From an uncultured Alphaproteobacteria bacterium (lineage in GTDB: Bacteria > Pseudomonadota > Alphaproteobacteria > Methylaequorales > Methylaequoraceae), in assembly GCA_902579395.1 (NCBI GenBank), contig CACHGK010000004.1:30001-94000 (forward strand): DNA of 64,000 nucleotides. Direction: 5' to 3'. The notes beneath the pieces are model-generated. The model was given only the letters and a program-made list of their open reading frames with translations. It did no database searches and had not been told where the DNA came from. Both the position numbers and the translations under genes were made by a program. Shown here piece by piece: positions 35,009 to 43,417 of this stretch. The first letter of the stretch is position 1, and the number at the start of each line of letters is the position of its first letter.

Positions 35009-35773
35009 TTATTGAATTAATTTAAATAAGGTCATTCCCTGATTATTAAAAATCTCTTTTTTCCAATTTCTTTTAAAATTAGACCATAAAATATTTGCAT
35101 TAAAGTCTCTTCCATCAATTAGAACCAATGTACCTATTTTTAGTTTTTCTTCTAAATATAGAATATCAATAACACAAGGTATGAGCGAATCATCTTGGCT
35201 TGATTTGAAATCTTTAATATCATTTGGGTCTGGACCATCAATATAAATAAAATCTGGTAAAATATTCTTCAAAATATATGGATATTTTAAACAAACAATG
35301 TTTCCTCTAGAGGGATTAATCTTTGAGGGATACCAAAATTCAGCAGCATCTTTAGATAAACTCAAAACAATCTTTTCTGTAACTGGATTTAATACTTTTA
35401 AATCAAAATTCCCGTTTACTCCAGAATTGGTGAGCATTTTTTTTGTATTATTTGCCCATTTTTTATTTGATTCAATTGAAATAAGTTTGCTTTTAGAATT
35501 AGGAGTAGATAAAGCATCTAAAATTACTGCAGATGAGATTCCACTTCCATATTCTAGACACAAATCTGGTTTAGATTTTTTAATATTAATCCATATTCTT
35601 CTAAGGTCATCAGACTGAGGTTTGAAATTTTTTCTCTCAATTTTTAAAAAACTAAATTTTTTTCTAAACCAAATATCAGAATAATACATAAAGACCAATC
35701 TTGACATTTCATTAAAGGACCAAATTGGTTTTAAAATTAACTTTAAAACTCTTTTAAAAAAGTTATGGAACAA
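35009..35773 (-). CDS. class I SAM-fold protein of unknown function (LEYGSGISS type)
   Basis: 254 aa. LEYGSGISSAVI (near 73-84) resembles methyltransferase motif I, and FIYIDGPDPNDI resembles motif IV. The N-terminal 60 residues contain a basic amphipathic stretch. The plan recurs in the protein at 40187 (LELGSGISSVIM, FIFIDGPTLW), so the island has two members of one family flanking the second nonulosonic-acid operon. A methyltransferase role is likely but neither has been recognised by name. Confidence 0.55.
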   Translation of the reverse strand: MFHNFFKRVLKLILKPIWSFNEMSRLVFMYYSDIWFRKKFSFLKIERKNFKPQSDDLRRIWINIKKSKPDLCLEYGSGISSAVILDALSTPNSKSKLISIESNKKWANNTKKMLTNSGVNGNFDLKVLNPVTEKIVLSLSKDAAEFWYPSKINPSRGNIVCLKYPYILKNILPDFIYIDGPDPNDIKDFKSSQDDSLIPCVIDILYLEEKLKIGTLVLIDGRDFNANILWSNFKRNWKKEIFNNQGMTLFKLIQ

Positions 35774-35824
35774 TATTACCCCTTTCTGAATTCATAATAA
35801 ATTAATTAGTATATGACTGATATA

Positions 35825-35853
35825 TTTTCATTTTTTAAATTAATGTGTAATAT
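35825..35853 (+). promoter_or_regulatory. candidate sigma70-type promoter of the second plus-strand neu operon
   Basis: TTTTCA (35825-35830), 17-bp spacer ending in TG, then TAATAT (35848-35853), 27 bp before the ATG at 35880. It lies in the 106-bp divergent gap. The match is to consensus only and AT-rich DNA makes false matches common. Confidence 0.32.
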
Positions 35854-35879
35854 TACTATTTTTTGATAGTGTGTGAAAT

Positions 35880-36614
35880 ATGAATTTTTTGGCGATGATA
35901 AATGCTCGTAAAGGCTCTAAAGGAATTCCAAATAAAAATAAGAAGATTTTCAACAATAAACCATTAATTTCTTGGACATTTGATTTAGTTAATGATTTGA
36001 AAGATTTTTTTGCTGATATTGTTTTGTCTACAGATGACCCTGAGATCATAGAAATTTCAAAAAAAAAAAAATTTATTATTCCGATTAAAAGACCTCTAAG
36101 CTTGGCAGGCGATAAAGTCTTGCAGATTGACGTAATTACTCACGCTCTTAAAAAATATGAGTCAATGTTTAAAAAGAAGATAGATGCAGTTGTTCTTTTT
36201 CAGCCAACTTGTCCATTAAGAGAACACAATAAAGTTATTGAATGTATAAACAAATTTAAAAAACTAAAACCTGATAATTTAATTACTGTTAGTAAATTAA
36301 AAAGAAATTTACTTCATTCGATCTATAATATGAGTGACAATTTTCTTAAACCAATTATTGATATTGATAAAAAGGGTAGCTTAAGACAAAGAAGTCCAAT
36401 TTATTACCATAGAGTTGGTTATTTATATATTATTAAGAGTGAGTTAATAAAAAAAAGAATATTGTTTGGATCAAAAGTGATTGGGGTAGAAGTAGATTCA
36501 TTTTATTCATTTGATATAGATGAGAATTTTGATTTTAAACTGCAGGAACTTTTAATTAAAAACAAAAATTTATTTTATGAAAAAAGAAACACTTCTAATA
36601 ACCGAGACAGATAA
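35880..36614 (+). CDS. CMP-nonulosonic acid cytidylyltransferase (NeuA-like, third)
   Basis: 244 aa. MINARKGSKGIPNKNKKIF opens the CTP site, VLSTDDPEI and VLFQPTCPLREHNKV follow, and VEVDSFYSFDIDENFD carries the C-terminal acidic site. It starts the operon NeuA, 2-hydroxyacid dehydrogenase, NeuC, NeuB-cupin. The three NeuA-like proteins of this island differ visibly along their length, which suggests different sugar substrates and not recent copies. The last 38 bp overlap the next gene. Confidence 0.86.
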   Translation: MNFLAMINARKGSKGIPNKNKKIFNNKPLISWTFDLVNDLKDFFADIVLSTDDPEIIEISKKKKFIIPIKRPLSLAGDKVLQIDVITHALKKYESMFKKKIDAVVLFQPTCPLREHNKVIECINKFKKLKPDNLITVSKLKRNLLHSIYNMSDNFLKPIIDIDKKGSLRQRSPIYYHRVGYLYIIKSELIKKRILFGSKVIGVEVDSFYSFDIDENFDFKLQELLIKNKNLFYEKRNTSNNRDR

Positions 36615-37500
36615 TTTTGATCCAAATACATTAAATAAACTTAAGAAAAAGTTTAATGTGATTTTTGGAGTTACTTCACAAAAGGATATGATCAAAAAAC
36701 TGGCAAATATCCAATATTTACATGTTAGACTTAAATATTTTTTAAATAAAGATTTATTAAGTTATTGCAAAGCTTTAAAAATGATCTTTACGCCAACAAC
36801 AGGATTAAATCACATTGACCAAGATTATGTGAGAAAAAGAAAAATATGTCTTATAAGTCTTAAAGAATACAAAAAGGAAATTAGAAATATTAATGCAACT
36901 GCAGAATTAACTATTGGTTTAATACTTAATCTTACAAGAAATATTTGTAATGCTAAAGATCATGTGGAAAAATTTAATTGGAATAGGACTCTTTTTTTAG
37001 GAAATGATCTAAACGGGAAAAATTTAGGTATAATTGGTTATGGAAGAATCGGAAAGATTTTATCCAAATTAGCTAAAAGTTTTAAGATGAATATATTGTA
37101 TTATGATATTGTCAAATCACGACGTAATACAACAATTAAAAGCTTATGCAGATCATCTGATGTTATTTCAATTCATATTGATTATAATAAAAAAAATCAC
37201 AATTTTTTCGATGAAAAATATTTGTCATTAATGAAAAAAAGTAGCTTCTTAGTAAATACATCAAGAGGTGAAGTTGTAAATCATGAACATCTTTTGAGTT
37301 TCTTAAAAAAAAAAAAAATTAATGGAGCTGCGTTAGATGTATTAGATAACGAACATTTATTTTTAACTAAACTACATAAAAAAATTATATCTTATGCTAA
37401 AAATAACCAGAATTTAATTATAACACCTCATATAGGAGGGTATAGTAAAGAAAGTTTACAAAAAGCTGAAAATATAGTGCTTGGAAAATTATTGAAGTAG
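36577..37500 (+). CDS. D-isomer-specific 2-hydroxyacid dehydrogenase
   Basis: 307 aa. NAD-binding motif GIIGYGRIGK lies near 151-160. Catalytic residues are visible as VNTSRGEVV (Arg near 230), the ALDVLDNE acidic segment and TPHIGGYSKES (His near 285). The size matches phosphoglycerate/glyoxylate reductase-like enzymes without ACT domain. Position between NeuA and NeuC, with a 38-bp overlap of NeuA, is odd and suggests a role in making a sugar-acid substituent, for example a lactyl or glyceroyl group. That is inference. Confidence 0.82.
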   Translation: MKKETLLITETDNFDPNTLNKLKKKFNVIFGVTSQKDMIKKLANIQYLHVRLKYFLNKDLLSYCKALKMIFTPTTGLNHIDQDYVRKRKICLISLKEYKKEIRNINATAELTIGLILNLTRNICNAKDHVEKFNWNRTLFLGNDLNGKNLGIIGYGRIGKILSKLAKSFKMNILYYDIVKSRRNTTIKSLCRSSDVISIHIDYNKKNHNFFDEKYLSLMKKSSFLVNTSRGEVVNHEHLLSFLKKKKINGAALDVLDNEHLFLTKLHKKIISYAKNNQNLIITPHIGGYSKESLQKAENIVLGKLLK

Positions 37501-38652
37501 ATGTTAAAGAAGAAAAGAAAATTAGTTTTTGTAATTACAGCAAGGGCGAGCTTGCCCAGAATTCGAACTGTAATATCTTCTTGTAAAAAAGATAAATCTC
37601 TAGCTGTTTCAGTAGTGGTGGCTGCATCAATGATTTCCAATAAATATGGTCATGTGCACGATAGACTAAAGGCTTTTGGCTTTGATTATGATTGGCTTAT
37701 CAACTCATTACATGATGATGAAAGAATTTCTTCACAACCTAAAACAACAGGTAATATGATATGTGAACTAGCCACATTCTTTGAAAATAAAAAACCTGAC
37801 GCAGTTGTCACAATTGCTGATAGATATGAGACAATCGCTACAGCAATAGCAAGTAGTTATATGAATATACCTTTGATTCATATTTTAGGTGGAGAAGTAA
37901 CAGGCAATATCGATGAAAAAGTAAGGCATAGTATAACAAAATTATCTGATTTTCATTTCGTTTCAAATGAAGATTCTTATAAAAGAGTAATCAAAATGGG
38001 TGAAAAAAAGCAGAATATCTTTAACACAGGTTGTCCCTCCATTGACGTAGCAGAGGAATCTAAACTTATTAAACTTCAAGATATAAGGTTAAATGGTGTA
38101 GGACCAAAAATAGATTTAAAAGATCCATATGTAGTTGTTTTACAACATTCTGACACAAACAGATTTACTAAATCAAGAGATGATATAAATATATTGTTGA
38201 AAGCAATAAAAAAACTCAAGTGTCAAGTTATTTGGTTTTGGCCAAATCCAGATGCTGGAACATCGTCACTTGCAGAGGGTATAAGATCTTTTAGAGAGCT
38301 AGATGATGTTGATAATATTCATTTTTTAAAACATTTGGATGATATGAAATTTCTTAAATTAATTGGAAACTCGAAATGCCTTATAGGAAATTCTAGCGTA
38401 GGTATTAGAGAGTGTGCATATCTAGGAGTTCCAGTAGTAAATATAGGGTTCAGGCAAGAGAATAGACTAAGATCAAACAATGTTCATAACGTTGATTTAG
38501 ATAGTGAAAAAATATATATTGAGATAATTAAACAAATTAGGGTAGGAAAATATAAACCTTCATTAATTTATGGTTCAGGTGGTTCTGGTAAAAAAATTGC
38601 TAAAAAATTGTCAGAAATTAAATTAACTTTTAAAAAACAAATAGTTTATTAA
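37501..38652 (+). CDS. UDP-N-acetylglucosamine 2-epimerase, hydrolysing (NeuC-like, second)
   Basis: 383 aa. FVITARASLPRIRTVI, VTIADRYETIATAIASSY, IHILGGEVTGNIDEKVRHS, KLSDFHFVSN, FNTGCPSIDVAEE, VVLQHSDTNR and LIGNSSVGIRECAYLGVPV follow the NeuC pattern. It starts the base after the dehydrogenase stop. Compared with the protein at 32777 it has a longer insert around 170-200 and different active-site neighbours, so the two probably act on different UDP-sugars. Confidence 0.9.
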   Translation: MLKKKRKLVFVITARASLPRIRTVISSCKKDKSLAVSVVVAASMISNKYGHVHDRLKAFGFDYDWLINSLHDDERISSQPKTTGNMICELATFFENKKPDAVVTIADRYETIATAIASSYMNIPLIHILGGEVTGNIDEKVRHSITKLSDFHFVSNEDSYKRVIKMGEKKQNIFNTGCPSIDVAEESKLIKLQDIRLNGVGPKIDLKDPYVVVLQHSDTNRFTKSRDDINILLKAIKKLKCQVIWFWPNPDAGTSSLAEGIRSFRELDDVDNIHFLKHLDDMKFLKLIGNSKCLIGNSSVGIRECAYLGVPVVNIGFRQENRLRSNNVHNVDLDSEKIYIEIIKQIRVGKYKPSLIYGSGGSGKKIAKKLSEIKLTFKKQIVY

Positions 38653-38655
38653 AAA

Positions 38656-40185
38656 ATGGGTTTTAACTTCAAAGATTTATTCGTTCTAGATATTGCTAAT
38701 AATCATCAAGGCAATTTAGAGCATGGATTAAGAATAATTAATCAACACTCTGAAGTAATTCAAAAAAGAAACGTTCGTGCGGGTTTTAAATTTCAATTTA
38801 GAAATCTTGAGACTTTCATACACAAAGATTTCCAGGAATCTAATATTAAACATATTAAGAGATTTAACGAGACAAAAATTTCCGATAATGACTATAAAAA
38901 ACTATTAAAAGAAATTAAGAAACAAAATTTATATAGTATCTGCACACCTTTTGATGAAGAATCCGTTGATAAAATCTTAGATTTTGGATTTGATATTCTA
39001 AAAATTGCTTCCTGCTCCAGTAATGATTGGCCTCTGCTTGAGAAAATTTCAGAAACCAACCTTCCAACTATAATTTCTACAGGTGGACTAAAGATAGATG
39101 AGATTGATAATCTTGTAAGTTTTGCCGAACACAGAAAAATTGACCTTGCAATTATGCATTGTGTCTCTATTTATCCAACTAATATCGAACAATGCCAACT
39201 TAGTAATATAAAAATGCTTAAAGAGAGATTTCCTGGCCTGACCATAGGTTGGTCAACACATGAGGATCCAGATGACTCAAATATTGTATCGATAGCCAAG
39301 GCTGCTGGGGCTGATATTTTTGAAAGACATATTGGGGTTGAGACCAAAGATATAAAACTTAATAAATATAGTTCAACTCCAGAACAAGTTGGTAAATGGA
39401 TTGATTCATGGATAAATTCAAAGAAAACTTTAGGAAAACCTAATAGAGATATTCTTGAAATTGAAAGGGAGAGTCTTCATGAATTAAGAAGAGGGGTTTA
39501 TATGAAAAAATCTCTGAATAAAGGTCATTCTTTGGGTATCAATGACGTATACTTTGCAATGCCATGTCAAGAAAATCAAATTTATTCAGGTGATTTTAAA
39601 GAGGGAATTATTTTGAGTCAGGATATAAAAAAAGATGATGCTTTATTTACCTCAAATGCAAATTTTCCAGAAATCTCTGATGCTAATATTCTTTATAAAT
39701 ATGTGCACAAAGTAAAGGCTATGTTAAATCACGCTCGAATTGATTTGGGCAATGAATTCAATGTAGAATATTCTCATCATTATGGAGTAAAAAAATTCAG
39801 TGAAACGGGTTGTGTTTTAATAGAATGCATAAACAGAGAGTATTGTAAAAAAATTCTAATTCAAATACCTGGACAATCTCATCCATTTCATTTTCATAAA
39901 AGAAAAGAAGAAACTTTTCAAGTGCTATGGGGTGTTATGGATATAAATATTGATGGAAGAGAAAAAAAATTATATCCAGGAGATACTGCATTGGTTTTGC
40001 CTGGAACATGGCACAAATTTAAAACTGAAAATGGTTTTATAGCAGAGGAAATTTCAACAACACATTTTGATAACGACTCAATATACAAAGATAAAGGTAT
40101 TAATGACATGGAAAAGAAAACAAGAAAAACTACTGTTAAACATTGGGGGAGGTTTGAAATTCAAGATAAACTCCCAAGTTTTTAA
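38656..40185 (+). CDS. NeuB-like synthase fused to a C-terminal cupin domain (third NeuB-like)
   Basis: 509 aa, about 160 longer than usual NeuB. Residues 1-270 are the synthase barrel: LDIANNHQGN (11-20), KFQFRNLETF, ICTPFDEESVD, KIASCSSNDWPLLE, IISTGGLKID, MHCVSIYPT and GWSTHEDP. A shortened SAF-like stretch lies near 280-340. Residues about 370-490 form a cupin with HPFHFHKRKEE (H409, H412, H414, then Glu) and LVLPGTWHKF. The cupin may isomerise or epimerise the sugar product, or only regulate. Fusions of this kind are known but uncommon. Confidence 0.85.
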   Translation: MGFNFKDLFVLDIANNHQGNLEHGLRIINQHSEVIQKRNVRAGFKFQFRNLETFIHKDFQESNIKHIKRFNETKISDNDYKKLLKEIKKQNLYSICTPFDEESVDKILDFGFDILKIASCSSNDWPLLEKISETNLPTIISTGGLKIDEIDNLVSFAEHRKIDLAIMHCVSIYPTNIEQCQLSNIKMLKERFPGLTIGWSTHEDPDDSNIVSIAKAAGADIFERHIGVETKDIKLNKYSSTPEQVGKWIDSWINSKKTLGKPNRDILEIERESLHELRRGVYMKKSLNKGHSLGINDVYFAMPCQENQIYSGDFKEGIILSQDIKKDDALFTSNANFPEISDANILYKYVHKVKAMLNHARIDLGNEFNVEYSHHYGVKKFSETGCVLIECINREYCKKILIQIPGQSHPFHFHKRKEETFQVLWGVMDINIDGREKKLYPGDTALVLPGTWHKFKTENGFIAEEISTTHFDNDSIYKDKGINDMEKKTRKTTVKHWGRFEIQDKLPSF

Positions 40186-40186
40186 A

Positions 40187-40975
40187 ATGTCCTTTTTCTT
40201 ATCAAATAAGGAGAGATTCTATAAAATATTTGATTCAAAAATAAAGTCGTTATTAATTTATTTTTACTATACCCAAAAACCAAGACTAATTAATCCGCTT
40301 AGTTATGTTATAAAATTAAATGAGTTTTTTGCTTTCAACTACATTAAAAAAAAACGATATCTTTACAATCTAATTTTAGAATTAATGAAGAAGTCTAATT
40401 CTACTGGCGTTAGCTTCTCAGATTACCGTGAGTTGTATGATATCATTAAAAAGAAAAAACCTAAAAATGTTCTTGAGCTTGGTTCTGGAATTTCCTCTGT
40501 AATCATGGCGCAAGCCCTTAAAGAAAATTATTTAGAATCAAATATAAAAGGTCTGCTAGAGACCTATGAGGAAGATAATTTTTATTTCAAACAAATAAAA
40601 GATATCACTCCAAAAGATCAAAAAGATTTTATTAATTTTAATTTATCAAAAAGAATTACAAAGAAAATTTTAAATATGAAAGCTTCGATGTATAAATCTA
40701 TAAAAATAAAAGAGTATGAATTTATTTTTATCGATGGGCCAACATTATGGAGTAAAAACGAGAAAAAGGTTGGTCAGAAATCTTTTAATGCAGATATATT
40801 AAGAATTTTGTCTCAAATGAAAAAACCACCTGATTTAATACTTCTCGATAAAAAAATTGGAACAATGTGGGCACTAAAGAAATGTTTGCCAGATACTAAT
40901 CTTGATTACAACTTTATAAAAGGTTTGGTTAAGATTAATTATAAAGCTGGGCAGAGAATCCTCCAAGATGCGTAA
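40187..40975 (+). CDS. class I SAM-fold protein of unknown function (LELGSGISS type)
   Basis: 262 aa from the ATG at 40187, two bases after the NeuB-cupin stop; a longer frame from 40067 runs inside that gene. VLELGSGISSVIM (95-107) and FIFIDGPTLWSKN match the family at 35009. The N-terminal 60 residues are basic with a short hydrophobic patch (SLLIYFYYTQ). It overlaps the next gene by 8 bp. Likely a methyltransferase of a small unnamed group tied to nonulosonic-acid operons. Confidence 0.55.
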   Translation: MSFFLSNKERFYKIFDSKIKSLLIYFYYTQKPRLINPLSYVIKLNEFFAFNYIKKKRYLYNLILELMKKSNSTGVSFSDYRELYDIIKKKKPKNVLELGSGISSVIMAQALKENYLESNIKGLLETYEEDNFYFKQIKDITPKDQKDFINFNLSKRITKKILNMKASMYKSIKIKEYEFIFIDGPTLWSKNEKKVGQKSFNADILRILSQMKKPPDLILLDKKIGTMWALKKCLPDTNLDYNFIKGLVKINYKAGQRILQDA

Positions 40976-42059
40976 AAAAAAAATCGCTTATATTTCTAAT
41001 TCAGTTATTCCAAGTTTCCAGGCAAACTCATTTCATGTAATTAATATGGCATTTGAATTAAATAAATTTTTTGATGTTACATTATTTTCTTACAATGATA
41101 AGAAAAAGGACTTCACAAAGTTCTATGGGTTGGAAATCCTTTTTAAAATAAAATTTTTTAAATTATCTCCTGCTCCGATCTTTAATTTTTTTACAATGAT
41201 TTTTTTCTCTTTTTTCAATTTTTATAAATTCGATTTTTATTTAGGAAGAAATGTTAAAATTTTATGTTTTCTATTTCTTCTAAAAAAAAAAGTAATATTA
41301 GAATTACATCAACCTATATTTCGACATTCTTTTTTAGAGAGATTATTGTTAGTTAAAGTCATAAAAAAAGGGATCAATCTTGTAGTTATATCAAATAGAT
41401 TAAAAAAAATTATTCAAGGAGAGGTCAATTTAAGTAAATTAAATATTTTTGTTTTTCCAGATGCCTCTCGAAATCATTATAAAAAGAGATCGATCAAAAA
41501 AAATTGTATAGGGTATTTTGGAAGTTTATTACCCGGCAGGGGCCTTGAAATAATATTTCTACTAGCAAAAAAGTTTCCAGAAATAGAATTTAATATTTTT
41601 GGTAAAAATAATCATTATTTTGATAATATTTTTCAAAAATCAAAAACGAAGAACGTCATACTTAACAAATTTGTATCTCACACAGAAATTGGTAGATTTA
41701 TGAGTGAGCAACTAATTCTTCTAGCTCCATATCAAAAAGACACCATTGTTCCAGGAGGTGCCATTACCTCTAATTGGATGTCACCATTAAAAATTTTTGA
41801 ATATATGTCTTCAAAAAGACCAATTATTTCTTCAAACTTAAAAGTATTAAAAGAGGTTTTGATTCATAAGGAAAACTGTTTATTAGTGAATCCAGAAAAT
41901 TTAGACGATTGGGTATTAGCAATAAAATTACTTCAATCTAACAGTAAACTTAAGAATTATATTATAAAAAACGCTTATAATGATTTTAAGAAAAAATTTT
42001 CTTGGAATGTAAGAGTTAAGAATTACTCAAAAATTTTGAGAAAAATGGATATTCCTTAA
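40968..42059 (+). CDS. family 4-like glycosyltransferase
   Basis: 363 aa. The N-terminus has SNSVIPSFQANSFHVINMA, a GT4 opening, and the C-terminal domain has IGYFGSLLPGRGLEI, LAPYQKDTIVPGGAITSNWM followed by SPLKIFEYMSSKRPII, the EX7E-region pattern (here with EYMSSKRPI). NDP-sugar donor unknown. The stop is directly followed by the next ATG. Aromatic-rich residues 60-105 may dock the enzyme to the membrane. Confidence 0.8.
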   Translation: MRKKKIAYISNSVIPSFQANSFHVINMAFELNKFFDVTLFSYNDKKKDFTKFYGLEILFKIKFFKLSPAPIFNFFTMIFFSFFNFYKFDFYLGRNVKILCFLFLLKKKVILELHQPIFRHSFLERLLLVKVIKKGINLVVISNRLKKIIQGEVNLSKLNIFVFPDASRNHYKKRSIKKNCIGYFGSLLPGRGLEIIFLLAKKFPEIEFNIFGKNNHYFDNIFQKSKTKNVILNKFVSHTEIGRFMSEQLILLAPYQKDTIVPGGAITSNWMSPLKIFEYMSSKRPIISSNLKVLKEVLIHKENCLLVNPENLDDWVLAIKLLQSNSKLKNYIIKNAYNDFKKKFSWNVRVKNYSKILRKMDIP

Positions 42060-43415
42060 ATGTCTTTAAATTTTAAAAAAATAATTACTCTCGAAATCTT
42101 TATTTTTCTGTTCTTAACGATCATTTCGTTCTTGATAATTAAGTTCTCACCATCGTTATTAGCTTTCAACCTACCTGATTCTGAAGGTTATGTGAATTCA
42201 AGTGCTTATCGTTCTTCGATATATCCAGCTTTTATCGACATAACAAAATCAATAAAAATTGATATAGTAAATATGCAAATTCTAATTTTGTCATTAAGTT
42301 TAAGTTATCTTTGTATGACATTAATACAAAAAAATATAAAATACATTTTTATAATTGTTTTCTTTTTAGCTGTCAGCCTTAATATTTATTACACATCTTT
42401 CGCTAAAACTTTACTACCAGAATGTATATTTTTTTCATTAATAAATTTTGCTTTTTCATTATTTTTAAAAAAAAAAAAAAAAGTTAGACACTTTATTTAC
42501 TTGGGTATTTCCTTAGGCTTAATTCTTTCAATAAAAAAGATAGGAATTGTAATTGTTCTGACTTTTATAATTTTATTTTTTTTAAAACAATTAAAAAAAG
42601 AAAGATTTAAAAGAAATTTATCACTCGTAATTTCTTCAATAATGATAATATTTTCTCTGGAAAATTTCCTTTTTTTTCAAAAACATAGTAATAGGAGTTC
42701 TGTCTTTGTTTATACTATCATCGGTAAATTATTACTTATTTCAGGGAATGAAAATTTTGATTCAAATTACTATGATCCTAAATATAAAGAATTATTAAAT
42801 CAGTCAGGAGAATATTTTAAAAACGTTAATATTTTTTTAAATTCCATTGATGATGTTTTTCTTAAAGCTGAGCTATTGTCAGATTATGAAACAATTGCTC
42901 AATATCAATTTCATAAATTTGACGAAGTTAAGAGATTTAATATTACTGTTAATAATCATTTTAAAAAAGATCAGAATGAAATTTTATTAAATATGCTAAA
43001 ATATAATTTTAAAGATCTATTAGAATTATCATTTTATCATTATGTCGGAATGTGGTCTGCAGGATCAAAACAGATTTATTTGAATTCCAATAATGTTAAC
43101 CCTCCTTACTATGATAGCCTTAAAAAATCATCTGGGGGTATTAATGAAATTGACGATGATCTTATAAAAGTAGTAAATCAATTATTTAAAATCTTAATGT
43201 ATTTTTCACTATTGGGTATATTTTTTTTATTTATGAGAAAATCATCAATTAAAAAAATGGTTTTATATTGTTTTATTATTTCACAATTCTATCTTATTTC
43301 TGTCTCGTTTGTAAATCTTGCTACTTTAAGGTACCTTATGCCTGTTTATGCTATTACAATCTTTCAGGTATTAATCATGGTCGACTATATTTATAAAAGA
43401 ATTCGGAAAAATTAG
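42060..43415 (+). CDS. polytopic membrane protein, possible GT-C glycosyltransferase
   Basis: 451 aa with about ten hydrophobic helices: six or more in residues 8-205 and at least two after residue 375. The first periplasmic loop has LPDSEGYVNSSAYRSSIYPAF, with acidic residues placed as in the catalytic loop of GT-C (PMT-like) enzymes; a large loop (about 210-370) follows. No gene name can be given. A 16-base A tract lies inside it and would make it prone to slippage. It comes between two glycosyltransferase-type genes. Confidence 0.6.
   Translation: MSLNFKKIITLEIFIFLFLTIISFLIIKFSPSLLAFNLPDSEGYVNSSAYRSSIYPAFIDITKSIKIDIVNMQILILSLSLSYLCMTLIQKNIKYIFIIVFFLAVSLNIYYTSFAKTLLPECIFFSLINFAFSLFLKKKKKVRHFIYLGISLGLILSIKKIGIVIVLTFIILFFLKQLKKERFKRNLSLVISSIMIIFSLENFLFFQKHSNRSSVFVYTIIGKLLLISGNENFDSNYYDPKYKELLNQSGEYFKNVNIFLNSIDDVFLKAELLSDYETIAQYQFHKFDEVKRFNITVNNHFKKDQNEILLNMLKYNFKDLLELSFYHYVGMWSAGSKQIYLNSNNVNPPYYDSLKKSSGGINEIDDDLIKVVNQLFKILMYFSLLGIFFLFMRKSSIKKMVLYCFIISQFYLISVSFVNLATLRYLMPVYAITIFQVLIMVDYIYKRIRKN
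42467..42482 (+). repeat. 16-base poly-A tract inside a coding region
   Basis: Sixteen A in a row encode Lys codons at about residue 137 of the membrane protein beginning at 42060. It is the longest homopolymer I noticed within a gene here. Slippage would shift the frame. Confidence 0.9.
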
Positions 43416-43417
43416 TA

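Noticed and set aside
40067..40186. Earlier start for the LELGSGISS-type protein
   Set aside because: The extra 40 residues come from the cupin region of the upstream gene in another frame.
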